NCBI RefSeq assembly: GCF_025751555.1
Contig: NZ_JAOWLB010000010.1
Location: 62,001 to 126,000 of the forward strand
Length of the DNA stretch: 64,000 nucleotides
Source of the DNA: Ruegeria aquimaris
GTDB lineage: Bacteria; Pseudomonadota; Alphaproteobacteria; Rhodobacterales; Rhodobacteraceae
Direction of reading: 5' to 3'
Shown here: piece after piece, positions 47,927-57,407 of the stretch
Numbering within the stretch: the stretch's first letter is position 1
Layout: each line of letters starts with the position of its first letter
The notes under the pieces: model-generated
The model's input: the letters and a program-made list of their open reading frames with translations, nothing else
Told to the model about the DNA's origin: nothing
Database searches by the model: none
Position numbers and translations under genes: made by a program

Positions 47927-49243
47927 TCAACGGAAAGCGTGCAGTTGGCCCTTGGCCCCAACAACATAGAGCGTGCTGCCCGCCACGACCGGCCCGGTGG
48001 TGGCCCCGCCGGGGACCTCGATGCGCTGCAACAGCGCCCCGTCCTCGGGGTTGTAGAGACGCAGGAAACCATCGTTCGAGGCGACAATGACCCGGCCACC
48101 GGCCAGCACCGGCCCGTAATGCGCATAACTCGCCCCACGCTTCTTGGGCTTGTCCTTGACAAAGCCCGGCAGGTCCTGCGCCCAGATCACGCTGCCATCG
48201 GTCGCATTCATGCGAATGATCTGGTTGCGGTCGCTGACCAGGAAGATGCTGTCGCCCGCAGGCCAGACCGGCCCCAGCGCGCCCTCTGACGCGGTCCACA
48301 GGCGTTCGCCGTTATCGACACGGAAAGCCACGGTGCGGCCCGAGTGGTTGCCCGCGTAGAGCGTGCTGCCCGAGATCACCGGGCTGCCGGTCACATCGCC
48401 GATGCGCGACGCCGCGCGGCCCTTGCGCTCGCCGGTGACCGAGGCGCCCCAGCGCCGGACGCCGCCCTTGCGGAACGCGCCAACCAGATCACCGGAGCCA
48501 AAGGCAAAGATAGCCAGATCGCTGCTCAGCGCCGGAGCGGGCGCCCCCAACACGTTTCCGACACTCGGCGTCGCCTGAATCTGCCAGGCGATCCGGCCAT
48601 CCTTGGTATTGACGGCCCAGGCGGTATCGTCGCCTGCCACCAGATAGATGAGACCGTCCCGGATGGTGGGCGAGCCCGAGCCGGTGGCGTTCAGTTTCTG
48701 CCGCCAGCGCACCGTTCCCGTCTTGGCGTCCAGCGCCGTCAGGTTGCCATAGCCCGAGGACACGTAGAGCACCCCGTCGGCATAGCCCATGCCACCGCCC
48801 GTGGCCTGACCCTCGGCCTCGCCCGGCAGGATCAGGTCGCTCTGCCAGACCAGACCGCCGCCCGGTGTCACCGCCGACACCCGCTCGGCACTGTCCAGGG
48901 TATAGACCAGCCCGCCCGCAACCACCGGATCGGCGGTGATGCGCTGCCGCTTGCTGTCACCGGACCCGATCGGCACCGACCAGACCAATTGCGGGGACGA
49001 CCGCAAGGCGGGATGCGCCGTGCGGAACGCAGGTGTTCCGAAACTCTGTGTCCATTCGGCGTTGGATTGCTGCGCGGCCAGCTTGATCGCGCGCGACTGA
49101 TTGGCCTGTTCCGCCTCCGCCGCCGGGCGGATGTCTTCACGAACGCCGGGCAGGATCACCTCTGGCTCCTCACAGCCCGCAAGCAGCAGGAATGCACCAC
49201 CCATCAGGGCCGCCCCGATCCGGGAGAATGAGCTGGTCACCAT
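47927..49243 (-). CDS. bamB: Outer-membrane assembly lipoprotein BamB-like (PQQ propeller)
   Basis: A 438-residue lipoprotein with signal and lipobox LLAGC (ATG at 49243; an upstream start would add a non-signal extension). The rest is a beta-propeller of eight repeats (for example LTALDAKTGTVRWRQKL, WAVNTKDGRIAWQIQ, VAFRVDNGERLWTAS, IRMNATDGSVIWAQDL). BamB is an accessory of the BAM complex that folds outer-membrane proteins. Its place between yfgM and der supports the name. Confidence 0.92.
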   Translation of the reverse strand: MVTSSFSRIGAALMGGAFLLLAGCEEPEVILPGVREDIRPAAEAEQANQSRAIKLAAQQSNAEWTQSFGTPAFRTAHPALRSSPQLVWSVPIGSGDSKRQRITADPVVAGGLVYTLDSAERVSAVTPGGGLVWQSDLILPGEAEGQATGGGMGYADGVLYVSSGYGNLTALDAKTGTVRWRQKLNATGSGSPTIRDGLIYLVAGDDTAWAVNTKDGRIAWQIQATPSVGNVLGAPAPALSSDLAIFAFGSGDLVGAFRKGGVRRWGASVTGERKGRAASRIGDVTGSPVISGSTLYAGNHSGRTVAFRVDNGERLWTASEGALGPVWPAGDSIFLVSDRNQIIRMNATDGSVIWAQDLPGFVKDKPKKRGASYAHYGPVLAGGRVIVASNDGFLRLYNPEDGALLQRIEVPGGATTGPVVAGSTLYVVGAKGQLHAFR

Positions 49244-49305
49244 GGTCGAACTCGCCTGTCTATCGTTTTTGTTCCGCACCTTCGCCGCCATCCGCATGCC
49301 TGGTA

Positions 49306-49971
49306 TCAGCCCTGCTGCGCCAGCGGTGCGGGATCGGCCCCCAGCGCCACCATCAACTGAGTTGCGCGCTGTTGCAAGTCTGAGCTGACTTCGGCGTCTT
49401 CCCGGATCGCCCGCAAACGCGTCAGGGCCGCGTCCACGTTCCCTTCGGAAATGTCGATCAGGGCCAGTTGTTCCGATGCAAGCAGGCGTAGCGGCGCACC
49501 GGGCCGGGCCAGCGCCTCGAAGCGTTGGCGCAGATCGGCGGCGGGCAATGTCTCCGCTTGCAGAATCAGCGACTTGAACCCGGCAATCTCGCGATAGATT
49601 TCCGGCAGAGCGCCGTCCGTGGCGATGGCCTCCAGCCGCTGCACCGCAGCCGCCTTGTCATTGGCGCTTTCGGCCGCGGCAGTCAGCATGCCAAGCACAG
49701 CCGTACCACCCGCGGTATCCGTTTCAATCCCGCTCAGCGCCGCAGCGCGCCCGGCGCCGTCATCCGACGCCAGCGCCGCAATGATGTCATCGCCCAGTTT
49801 CTGCGCCTTGGCCGTGGTCTGCGCCTTGGAGTACTCGTTCCAGGCGGCGCCGCCGACGATGGCGACCACCGCCAGCGCTCCGACCCAGCCCCATCGTTTG
49901 AGCAGCAGGAACATGCGGTCACGGCGGACCTCTTCGGTGACCTCGTCGATGAAACTGTCGGTGTCGCTCAT
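49306..49971 (-). CDS. YfgM-like tetratricopeptide protein
   Basis: A 221-residue inner-membrane protein: a short cytosolic start (SDTDSFIDEVTEEVRRDRMFLLLKRWGW), one helix (VGALAVVAIVGGAAWNEYSKA) and a periplasmic TPR-like helical domain. YfgM relatives act as chaperone partners of the Sec translocon. It is first in the yfgM-bamB-der operon, 62 bases before bamB. Confidence 0.88.
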   Translation of the reverse strand: MSDTDSFIDEVTEEVRRDRMFLLLKRWGWVGALAVVAIVGGAAWNEYSKAQTTAKAQKLGDDIIAALASDDGAGRAAALSGIETDTAGGTAVLGMLTAAAESANDKAAAVQRLEAIATDGALPEIYREIAGFKSLILQAETLPAADLRQRFEALARPGAPLRLLASEQLALIDISEGNVDAALTRLRAIREDAEVSSDLQQRATQLMVALGADPAPLAQQG

Positions 49972-50103
49972 TCCGGTCCCTGTCTGTCTTTCGGTTCATT
50001 GCCCATTGAATACCCGCCCCTCATAGCGCGCCCCTGCGGGCAAGCCAAGACCGTCAACATGCCTGGCGCCTATGCACGTGCGCCGCACCGTTCAAAAAAT
50101 CGA

Positions 50104-50123
50104 ACTGAACTGATCAGTTCAGT
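50104..50123. promoter_or_regulatory. Perfect 20-base palindrome upstream of the second RND pump
   Basis: ACTGAACTGATCAGTTCAGT is an exact palindrome, ~100 bases before the adaptor start codon and ~130 bases before the divergent yfgM start. Length and symmetry suit a TetR-family repressor, the usual controllers of RND pumps, but no such gene is in the window. Confidence 0.6.
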
Positions 50124-50221
50124 CTGGACATCCGACAGCTCAAACCCCATGTCTCACTCCACAAGTCGGCATGTTCCGTATCAATTTCACGGCATGCGTC
50201 GTTATTGAAGAAAGGTGTTCG

Positions 50222-51451
50222 ATGCGTCTGGTCCCCTTCCTCACCGCGATTCTGGTGACCGTAGGATTATACCTGCTCGTCTTCGAACGCGACGAACTGA
50301 TGGCCTTTGCCAAGGCCGAAACAACGACACCTGCAACAGAAGAGACCACCTCGCCCCCCGCCGGTCAGCCCGCGCCCAACGCGATGCGGGTCGTGGTCCT
50401 GCGTTCTGACGCCAGCGAGATCGACAGCGCGGTGGTCCTGCGCGGACAGACCCGCGCCATTCGTCAGGTCGATGTCAGGTCCGAGACCACCTCGACCGTC
50501 CTTTCCGAACCCAAGCGCAAGGGGGCATTCGTCACCGCGGGCGATATGCTGTGCGAGCTTGATCCGGGCACCCGGCCTGCCCAACTTGCCGAGGCCAAGG
50601 CTCGCAAAGCGCAGGCCGAAAGCTCGATGCCCGAAGCGCAAGCGCGCCTAGAAGAGGCCAAGGCCCGGCTGGAAGAGGCGCTCATCAACAACAATGCCGC
50701 ACAGAAGTTGGCCGAGACAGGCTATGCCTCCGAAACGCGGCGCATCTCGACCCAGGCCGCCGTCAGTTCCGCCGAAGCCGGAATCAAATCCGCCGAGGCC
50801 GGTCTGGAAACCAGCCGCGCCAGTATCGAGGCGGCAACCGCAGCCGTGGCGGCGGCGCAGCGCGAGATCGACCGGCTGACCATCGAGGCCCCGTTCCAGG
50901 GCCTGCTGGAAAGCGACACTGCCGAGCTTGGCAGCCTGATGCAGCCGGGTTCGCTCTGCGCGACCATCATCCAGCTCAACCCGATCAAGGTCGTGGGCTA
51001 TGTCCCCGAAACCGCGGTCAACCGGGTGCAGGTCGGCGCGCTTGCGGGCGCGGAGCTGGCCACCGGGCTCCAGGTGCAAGGCCGTGTCACCTTCCTGAGC
51101 CGTTCGGCAGATCCGAACACCCGGACCTTCGAGGTAGAGATCACCGTAGACAATCCCGAACTGCTCATCCGCGACGGCCAGACGGCAACCATCGCGATTT
51201 CCTCCGATGGTGCAAAGGCGCATCGCCTGCCGCAATCTGCGCTGACCCTTAACAATGACGGCAAACTGGGCGTCCGCACCGTTGGGCCCGGCAATGTCGT
51301 CGCGTTTGTCCCTGTTGAAGTTGTGCGCGATACACCCTTGGGGGTCTGGCTTACCGGCCTGCCGGAAACCGCGGATGTGATCGTCGTGGGTCAGGACTTT
51401 GTGATCGAAGGCGTGACCGTGGAACCGACCTGGCGGGAGGCGTCCGAATGA
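50222..51451 (+). CDS. RND efflux membrane fusion protein
   Basis: A 409-residue periplasmic adaptor anchored by an N-terminal helix (LVPFLTAILVTVGLYLLVF). The lipoyl domain halves (IRQVDVRSETTSTV and ERLTIEAPFQGLLES-like segment), a long helical hairpin (~130-230) and the beta-barrel are clear. GAAGAAAGG precedes the ATG at 50222; another ATG at 50171 lacks a site. The stop overlaps the permease start (ATGA), so the two are coupled. Confidence 0.93.
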   Translation: MRLVPFLTAILVTVGLYLLVFERDELMAFAKAETTTPATEETTSPPAGQPAPNAMRVVVLRSDASEIDSAVVLRGQTRAIRQVDVRSETTSTVLSEPKRKGAFVTAGDMLCELDPGTRPAQLAEAKARKAQAESSMPEAQARLEEAKARLEEALINNNAAQKLAETGYASETRRISTQAAVSSAEAGIKSAEAGLETSRASIEAATAAVAAAQREIDRLTIEAPFQGLLESDTAELGSLMQPGSLCATIIQLNPIKVVGYVPETAVNRVQVGALAGAELATGLQVQGRVTFLSRSADPNTRTFEVEITVDNPELLIRDGQTATIAISSDGAKAHRLPQSALTLNNDGKLGVRTVGPGNVVAFVPVEVVRDTPLGVWLTGLPETADVIVVGQDFVIEGVTVEPTWREASE

Positions 51452-54400
51452 TCGGCATCGTCGACTGGGCCGCGTCCCGGGCGCGTATGGTCCTTGCCTT
51501 CATTGCAATCTCGATCCTGATTGGCGGTTTTGCCTATGTGAACCTGCCGAAAGAGGGGGAACCGGATATCGAGATTCCGGCGCTCTTCGTCTCGGTCCAG
51601 TTCCCGGGCATTTCGGCGGAAGACAGCGAAAGCCTGTTGGTCAAGCCGATGGAAACCGAGTTGGCCGATCTGGACGGGCTCAAGAAGATGTCGTCCACCG
51701 CCGCCGAGAACTATGCAGGCGTTGCGCTCGAATTCGAGTTCGGCTGGGACAAGTCCGCCATCACCGCCGATGTCCGCGACGCGATGAATACCGCCCAGGC
51801 ATCGTTCCCGACCGGGGCCGAACAATACACCCTGACCGAGATCAATTTCTCCGAATTCCCAATCGTCATTGTGAACCTTACTGGCGCGGTCCCGGAACGC
51901 ACCATGGCGCGCATCGCCAAGGATCTTCAGGACGAGTTGGAAGCACTCGACGCGGTGCTCGAAGCGGGCATCGCCGGCAATCGCGACGAAATGCTCGAGG
52001 TCATCATCGACCCGCTGCGGCTCGAAGCCTACAACGTCACGGCGCTGGAACTGATCAATGTGGTCCAGAACAACAACCAGTTGATCGCGGCGGGCGAGGT
52101 CGAGTCGGAACAGGGCGCTTTCTCGGTCAAGATCCCCTCCTCCTTCAAATCCGCGCGTGACGTCTACGAACTGCCGATCAAGGTCAATGGCGACCGCGTG
52201 GTGACGCTGGGTGAGCTGGCGCAGATCAACTACACGTTCGAAGACCGCGAAGGCACCGCCCGGTTCGACGGTGAAAACACCGTCGCGCTGCAAGTGGTCA
52301 AGCGCAAGGGCTACAACCTGATCGACACCGTGGACATGGTAAAGGCCACGGTAGCCAAGGCAAAAGACGCCTGGCCCGAAGAGATGAAGGCGGCGGTGCA
52401 GGTCGGTACCTCCAACGATCAGAGCCGTGTCGTCGGCTCGATGGTCAGCCAGCTCGAAGGCTCGGTGCTGACCGCAATTGCGCTGGTGATGATCGTGGTG
52501 CTCGCCAGCCTTGGCAGCCGCGCGGCGCTTCTGGTCGGTTTCGCCATCCCCACATCGTTCCTGCTGTGTTTCGCCCTGTTGGCGGCGATGGGCGTGTCGA
52601 TCTCGAACATCGTGATGTTCGGCCTGATCCTCGCCGTGGGCATGCTGGTCGATGGCGCCATCGTGGTGGTGGAATATGCCGACAAGCGGATCAAGGACGG
52701 CATCGGCCCGATGCATGCCTATGTCGAGGCGGCGCAGCGGATGTTCTGGCCAGTGGTCTCGTCCACCGCGACAACGCTCTGTGCCTTTCTGCCGATGCTG
52801 TTCTGGCCCGGCGTGCCGGGCGAGTTCATGGGCATGCTGCCGGTCACCCTGATCTTTGTGCTCTCGGCCTCGCTTGTCGTGGCGCTGATCTATCTGCCGG
52901 TCATGGGCGGTGTTTCCGGCCGCATCAGCCGCACCTTTGGCCGCATGTCCGACTGGCTGCGCGCCCGCACCCCCTGGGTGGTCAGGGCGCTGATGGTGCC
53001 GCCGGCGCTCTACGGGATGTTCATGGGCGCGATGCAGTTGCTGAACCCCGCCTACCTGTTGCCACCGGGCGTACCGGGCGGAACCCTGATCGGTGCGGTG
53101 CTCTTCCTGCTCAGCGCCTTTGCCGCCTCGGTCACTCTCACCGCCGCGCGGATCGAGTTGCCGCAGCGGCGCGTTGCCACGTCCAGCGGGCACACCCCGT
53201 TTGGCCATGTGATCAATTTCATCGCAGGCAACCCGATCATGCCGATCGTGTCGATCGTCGTCATCGCCTTCGCGGTCTATCAGATCACCTTCGTGATGTT
53301 CCCGCAGCGGTCGCTGGGGGTCGAGTTCTTTGTCGAAAGCGAGCCCGAACAGGCGACAACCTATGTTCGGGCCCGAGGCAACCTATCGCTGGCCGAAAAG
53401 GACGAGATGGTCCGCCAGGCCGAAGAGGTCATTCGCGCCCACCCGGCGGTGGTGAACGTGTTTTCCTTTGCCGGCAAAGGCGGGCTGAACCAGAACACCG
53501 GCGGCGCCCAGGCGCCTGCCGATACCGTGGGACAGATCCAGTTCGAGATCATCCCCTGGGAAGACCGTCCCACCGAACAGCACCCGCTGACCGGCTGGCT
53601 TGGCAGCCGCCTCACCAACTGGCTCGGCTTTCAAGAGGAAGTGGTCGCCGATGAATATGACGGCGATTTTGTGCTGGAACAGCTCAATGCCCAACTTGCG
53701 CTTCTGCCTGGCTTCGTGACCGAGATCGAGCCGCTTGGCCGTGGCCCGGCATCCGCCAAGCCGGTGCATCTCCGCCTCAAGGGCGACAATTGGGATGACC
53801 TGGTGGCGACCACGGCGCGGGCACGCGAACAATTCGAAGCCACGCCCGGACTGATCAAGATCGAAGACACCCTGCCCCTGCCCGGCATCGACTGGCAGAT
53901 CGACGTGGATGTGGCCAAGGCGGGCCGCTTCGGTGCCGATGTGGCAACGGTCGGCGCCATGGTACAGCTGGTCACGCGGGGCGTTCTGCTGGGAGAATAC
54001 CGGCCCGCCGATGCGGATGACGAGATCGAGATCCGCGTGCGCCTTCCCGAAGAGGACCGGGTTCTGTCGACGCTCGACACGCTCAAGGTCCGGACACCCG
54101 ATGGGCTGGTGCCGCTGTCAAACTTCATCACCCGCAAGCCGGTTGAAAAACTGGCAAAGATCAGCCGCGTCGACCAGCAGCGCTACTTCGACGTCAAGTC
54201 GGATGTCGAACCGGGGCTGAGCAAGGTGGTCATGGACGCGCCCGAAGGCGGCGAATCCCGCCTTGCCGTTGTGCGGGCCCTGTCCGACGGCGTGCAGCCG
54301 AAAGCTCAGGTTCTGACCCGTCCGGTTGACGGAGCGCGGTTCGAACTTGTGATGCTGACCGGGGCCGACAGCATCGCCGGGATGCAGGAGATGATCGACG

Positions 54401-55245
54401 CCGGACAAGCCCGCTTTGCCCCGATCAATGCCAATGAACGCATTACCGTGGTGACCGAGTGGCTGGAAACCACCCCCTTCCCCACAGGGATCGACTGGGA
54501 ATGGACCGGCGATCAGGAAGACCAGTCGGAAAGCCAGGCCTTCCTGTCCAAGGCGTTTCTGGCCGCACTGGGGCTGATGTTCATCATCCTGCTCGCCCAG
54601 TTCAACAGTTTCTACAACTCGGTTCTGGTGCTTCTGGCGGTTGTCCTCAGCACCACCGGCGTGCTGATCGGGATGATGGTGATGAACCAGCCCTTCTCGA
54701 TCATCATGACCGGCACCGGCATCGTGGCGCTGGCGGGCATCGTGGTGAACAACAACATCGTTCTGATCGACACCTATCAGGAGTTCAGCCGCTACATGCC
54801 CCGGATCGAAGCCATCGTGCGCACCGCCGAGGCCCGCATCCGCCCGGTGTTGCTGACCACGATCACCACCATGGCGGGCCTGACGCCGATGATGTTCGGG
54901 CTCAGCCTCGACTTCATCAATGGCGGTTACTCCATCGATAGCCCCACCGCGCTCTGGTGGAAGCAGCTGGCCACCGCCGTGGTGTTCGGTCTGGGGATCG
55001 CGACGGTGCTGACGCTGATTGTCACGCCGTCCCTGCTGGCACTTCGTGTCTGGGCCTCGACCTACGCGGTGATGATCGGGCGTGGCTTAGCGCGCATCAC
55101 CTCCGGACGCTCCAGCCGCGTCGCCCGCGACATGCGCCTGCGCCGCTCAGCCAAGAAGCTGAAGGCGACCGAGATCATCTGGGATCCGATGCCGGAAGAA
55201 CCGCCCCAGATCGCACCGGAGCATACACTGAAGGCGGCGGAATAG
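51448..55245 (+). CDS. RND efflux permease, long form
   Basis: A 1265-residue RND permease, about 220 longer than AcrB. It has the RND start (VNLPKEGEPDIEIP and SVQFPGISAEDSESLLV). The proton-relay segment reads LVDGAIVVVEYADKR, with one Asp instead of the usual pair, and the second relay segment is LAGIVVNNNIVLID, lacking the Lys. An inserted hydrophobic stretch around residues 510-570 (WVVRALMVPPALYGMF, LLPPGVPGGTLIGAVLFLLS) and a long C-terminal tail account for the extra length. These features place it in a divergent RND subgroup; the substrate may not be a drug. Confidence 0.92.
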   Translation: MIGIVDWAASRARMVLAFIAISILIGGFAYVNLPKEGEPDIEIPALFVSVQFPGISAEDSESLLVKPMETELADLDGLKKMSSTAAENYAGVALEFEFGWDKSAITADVRDAMNTAQASFPTGAEQYTLTEINFSEFPIVIVNLTGAVPERTMARIAKDLQDELEALDAVLEAGIAGNRDEMLEVIIDPLRLEAYNVTALELINVVQNNNQLIAAGEVESEQGAFSVKIPSSFKSARDVYELPIKVNGDRVVTLGELAQINYTFEDREGTARFDGENTVALQVVKRKGYNLIDTVDMVKATVAKAKDAWPEEMKAAVQVGTSNDQSRVVGSMVSQLEGSVLTAIALVMIVVLASLGSRAALLVGFAIPTSFLLCFALLAAMGVSISNIVMFGLILAVGMLVDGAIVVVEYADKRIKDGIGPMHAYVEAAQRMFWPVVSSTATTLCAFLPMLFWPGVPGEFMGMLPVTLIFVLSASLVVALIYLPVMGGVSGRISRTFGRMSDWLRARTPWVVRALMVPPALYGMFMGAMQLLNPAYLLPPGVPGGTLIGAVLFLLSAFAASVTLTAARIELPQRRVATSSGHTPFGHVINFIAGNPIMPIVSIVVIAFAVYQITFVMFPQRSLGVEFFVESEPEQATTYVRARGNLSLAEKDEMVRQAEEVIRAHPAVVNVFSFAGKGGLNQNTGGAQAPADTVGQIQFEIIPWEDRPTEQHPLTGWLGSRLTNWLGFQEEVVADEYDGDFVLEQLNAQLALLPGFVTEIEPLGRGPASAKPVHLRLKGDNWDDLVATTARAREQFEATPGLIKIEDTLPLPGIDWQIDVDVAKAGRFGADVATVGAMVQLVTRGVLLGEYRPADADDEIEIRVRLPEEDRVLSTLDTLKVRTPDGLVPLSNFITRKPVEKLAKISRVDQQRYFDVKSDVEPGLSKVVMDAPEGGESRLAVVRALSDGVQPKAQVLTRPVDGARFELVMLTGADSIAGMQEMIDAGQARFAPINANERITVVTEWLETTPFPTGIDWEWTGDQEDQSESQAFLSKAFLAALGLMFIILLAQFNSFYNSVLVLLAVVLSTTGVLIGMMVMNQPFSIIMTGTGIVALAGIVVNNNIVLIDTYQEFSRYMPRIEAIVRTAEARIRPVLLTTITTMAGLTPMMFGLSLDFINGGYSIDSPTALWWKQLATAVVFGLGIATVLTLIVTPSLLALRVWASTYAVMIGRGLARITSGRSSRVARDMRLRRSAKKLKATEIIWDPMPEEPPQIAPEHTLKAAE

Positions 55246-55462
55246 GAACGGCACGCGACGCTTCGCCAAAAACGTCGCCTGCCTCGCGCGCCCCGCAATA
55301 CCGATCCGGGGTGGCTTGTGCGACCGGATTGATCACGGATCAGCTGCAATTCGCAAACGGCAACGCCACCGTTTCCACAGATGCGCCGAAACGTGGCAAA
55401 AACTTGTAAAAATCAAGGCAGTTCGGCATCCTCGACACCGACATACAAAGGGAATCTGCTCC

Positions 55463-55705
55463 ATGCTCCAAAAAGGCATCGTGACCGCAAGCGCAGCGAT
55501 TTCGGCGCTGTTCCTGACATCCACATCCGCCGCCGCGCAGTCCTATAGCTGGTGGTCCTGGTGGGGCGGCTGGAGCTATGGCGGCGGGAGCGGCAGCAGC
55601 TCGTCGGTACCCGAGATCGACGCATCGACCGGCGCGCTGGCACTGGCTGCCGTGGCGGCCGGGCTGTTGCTGGCGCGCGAGATCCGCCATCGCAAAAGCC
55701 GTTGA
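55463..55705 (+). CDS. VPEID-CTERM sorting-signal peptide, Trp/Gly/Ser-rich
   Basis: An 80-residue secreted protein. Residues 1-26 are a signal peptide ending in AAAQ. The mature part (27-48) is only about 22 residues with five Trp, many Gly and Ser (SYSWWSWWGGWSYGGG). It is followed by the sorting motif VPEID (49-53), a membrane helix (~56-71) and a basic tail (REIRHRKSR). This is the exosortase E target layout. It ends 9 bases before the convergent exosortase gene. A GGAA ribosome site precedes the ATG. Almost all of the product is sorting apparatus, so the mature peptide itself is tiny. Confidence 0.85.
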   Translation: MLQKGIVTASAAISALFLTSTSAAAQSYSWWSWWGGWSYGGGSGSSSSVPEIDASTGALALAAVAAGLLLAREIRHRKSR

Positions 55706-55725
55706 TCCTACCCGTCAGATCAACG
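55700..55725. terminator. Hairpin joining the ends of two convergent genes
   Basis: CGTTGATC (55700-55707) and GATCAACG (55718-55725) form 8 perfect pairs around a 10-base loop. The hairpin contains the stops of both the VPEID-CTERM gene and the exosortase gene. No T run. Confidence 0.4.
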
Positions 55726-57298
55726 ACCAGTCCCCGGTGATCAGCGCGGTCAGCGCGATCAAACCGTTGGCCACCGCATGTGCCACAATGGCGTCACCCA
55801 GACGCCCCCGGCGCAACGCAACCCAGGCAAAGACGAGACCGGCCAGACCGGCCTCTATCACGCGTCCATGCAACAGCGCAAAGGCAAGGCTGGTAACCGC
55901 CACCGCCAGCGCGGTCTGCCACATCGCCCGCCCGCCCAGCAGCTGCAACAGATAGCCCCGAAAAAACCCCTCTTCGATCACCGGCACCAGGAATGTGGTG
56001 CCAAGGGTCCGGCACAGGATCCAGCCAGCCAGCGCCGCACCTGTCAATTCTGACTGCCCCTCGGGCGCGGGACCGCCGCGAAAGGACAGGATCCAACCGA
56101 CCCCGACCACCGCCCCCGCGAGCAGGGCAACCGGATCGAACCGCCAGTCCAGCGCCAGCAACGGCTTGCGAAACAGCCACAGCGCCGCCGCCATCAGCGC
56201 CGCCTGAAGCGGATAGCCCAGCGCCGGGGCCTGCCACAGGCTTTGCACCAGCAGGCCGGAGAGCATGAACACGATGAAGGGGGTAATCAGCGCCGCGCTC
56301 GGATCCTCGCGAAAGGGAATGACCACCCCGGTCCCGGTCGCCGCCGCCGGAGCCCGGTGCAGCGAAGGGCGCGCCTGTACCACCCAGATCACCCCCAGTG
56401 CCAGCACGGTAAAGAACAGCCAGCCCGCGAAGCTGTGAAACCCGTTCACCGCCAGTTCGGGCGAGACTCGCGCCCCGATCGCGATCAGCGCCGCGATACG
56501 CAGCACGTTGAACAGCCAGCTGACCAGCAGCGCCAGCGGAAAGACGATCATCCAGAACCGGCCCAGCCGCAGCGTATCGCGCATCAGCACCGAATAGATG
56601 GCAAAGAAACCGGTGGTCAGGGCAAAGCCCTCGATCCCGGAACAGGTGCCCGCCATTTCGACAAAGAAACCCTCGGTACCGATGGTGGCGAAATCCGGGT
56701 TGAGCACCACGTGAAAGCCCAGCGCCGCCAGGACCACCGCCACCCCATAGAAGGTGGCCAGGATCAGGCCGCGAAACGCCCACCAGAGCGGCGCCAGCGC
56801 ATCCGCCAGATCGGGGATAAGCGCCGCCACCAGCACCACCAGCGCCAGACCCGCGCCGCCCTCGCGCAGCAAGGCCGAAACGTCGCGGCGCGGCACCAGC
56901 AGGAACAGCGCACCAGTTGACGCAAGGACCGCCCCTGCCAGCAGCGTGACCAGATGCGCCTGGAAATCGGCGTTCAGACTGGCCGGATCCGCCCGGAGCC
57001 AGGGCACAAAGATCAGGCCCAGGCCGATCAGATGTACCGCCCACCAGCGCCGCGCCTCGCCATCCACGGAGTCGGCGGCGGTTACCAGACGGCGGTGCAG
57101 ATGCGGGCGGAACCAGATGAACAGACCCAGACCGATTCCGACACAGAGTATGCGGATGGTGGCGCTGCGCAGCGCGCGACAGACGGTTTCGATCCCGGTC
57201 AAGCGGCATTCGACCGACGAGAACACCTGAAAGATCAGGACGATGGCCAGCATCTCCAGGGCGAATAGCACTGTCAACTTGTAAAACTGGTGTCGCAA
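55715..57298 (-). CDS. xrtE: Exosortase E/CPBP-family protease fusion (VPEID-CTERM system)
   Basis: A 527-residue, highly hydrophobic two-part protein. Residues ~1-305 are an exosortase with catalytic Cys219 (GTCSGIEG), Arg267 (NVLRI) and His288 (GFHSFAGW). Residues ~340-527 are a CPBP/Rce1-type intramembrane protease with EEGFFRGYL, FALLHG and HAVANGL. This fusion is the recognised exosortase E of the VPEID-CTERM system, and its likely substrate is encoded convergently next door. It should cleave the sorting signal and transfer the peptide to an unknown acceptor in the envelope. The start (TTG at 57298) is uncertain. Confidence 0.88.
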   Translation of the reverse strand: MRHQFYKLTVLFALEMLAIVLIFQVFSSVECRLTGIETVCRALRSATIRILCVGIGLGLFIWFRPHLHRRLVTAADSVDGEARRWWAVHLIGLGLIFVPWLRADPASLNADFQAHLVTLLAGAVLASTGALFLLVPRRDVSALLREGGAGLALVVLVAALIPDLADALAPLWWAFRGLILATFYGVAVVLAALGFHVVLNPDFATIGTEGFFVEMAGTCSGIEGFALTTGFFAIYSVLMRDTLRLGRFWMIVFPLALLVSWLFNVLRIAALIAIGARVSPELAVNGFHSFAGWLFFTVLALGVIWVVQARPSLHRAPAAATGTGVVIPFREDPSAALITPFIVFMLSGLLVQSLWQAPALGYPLQAALMAAALWLFRKPLLALDWRFDPVALLAGAVVGVGWILSFRGGPAPEGQSELTGAALAGWILCRTLGTTFLVPVIEEGFFRGYLLQLLGGRAMWQTALAVAVTSLAFALLHGRVIEAGLAGLVFAWVALRRGRLGDAIVAHAVANGLIALTALITGDWSLI

Positions 57299-57407
57299 CG
57301 TCTGATCTATTCCGTAGTCTGCCCACTCTCGAGAACGCGTGTTCCCTATCGCGTAAAATGGGCATGACTATGAAGGATAAATGACCGTCCCATGGTGGGT
57401 GGGCTGC

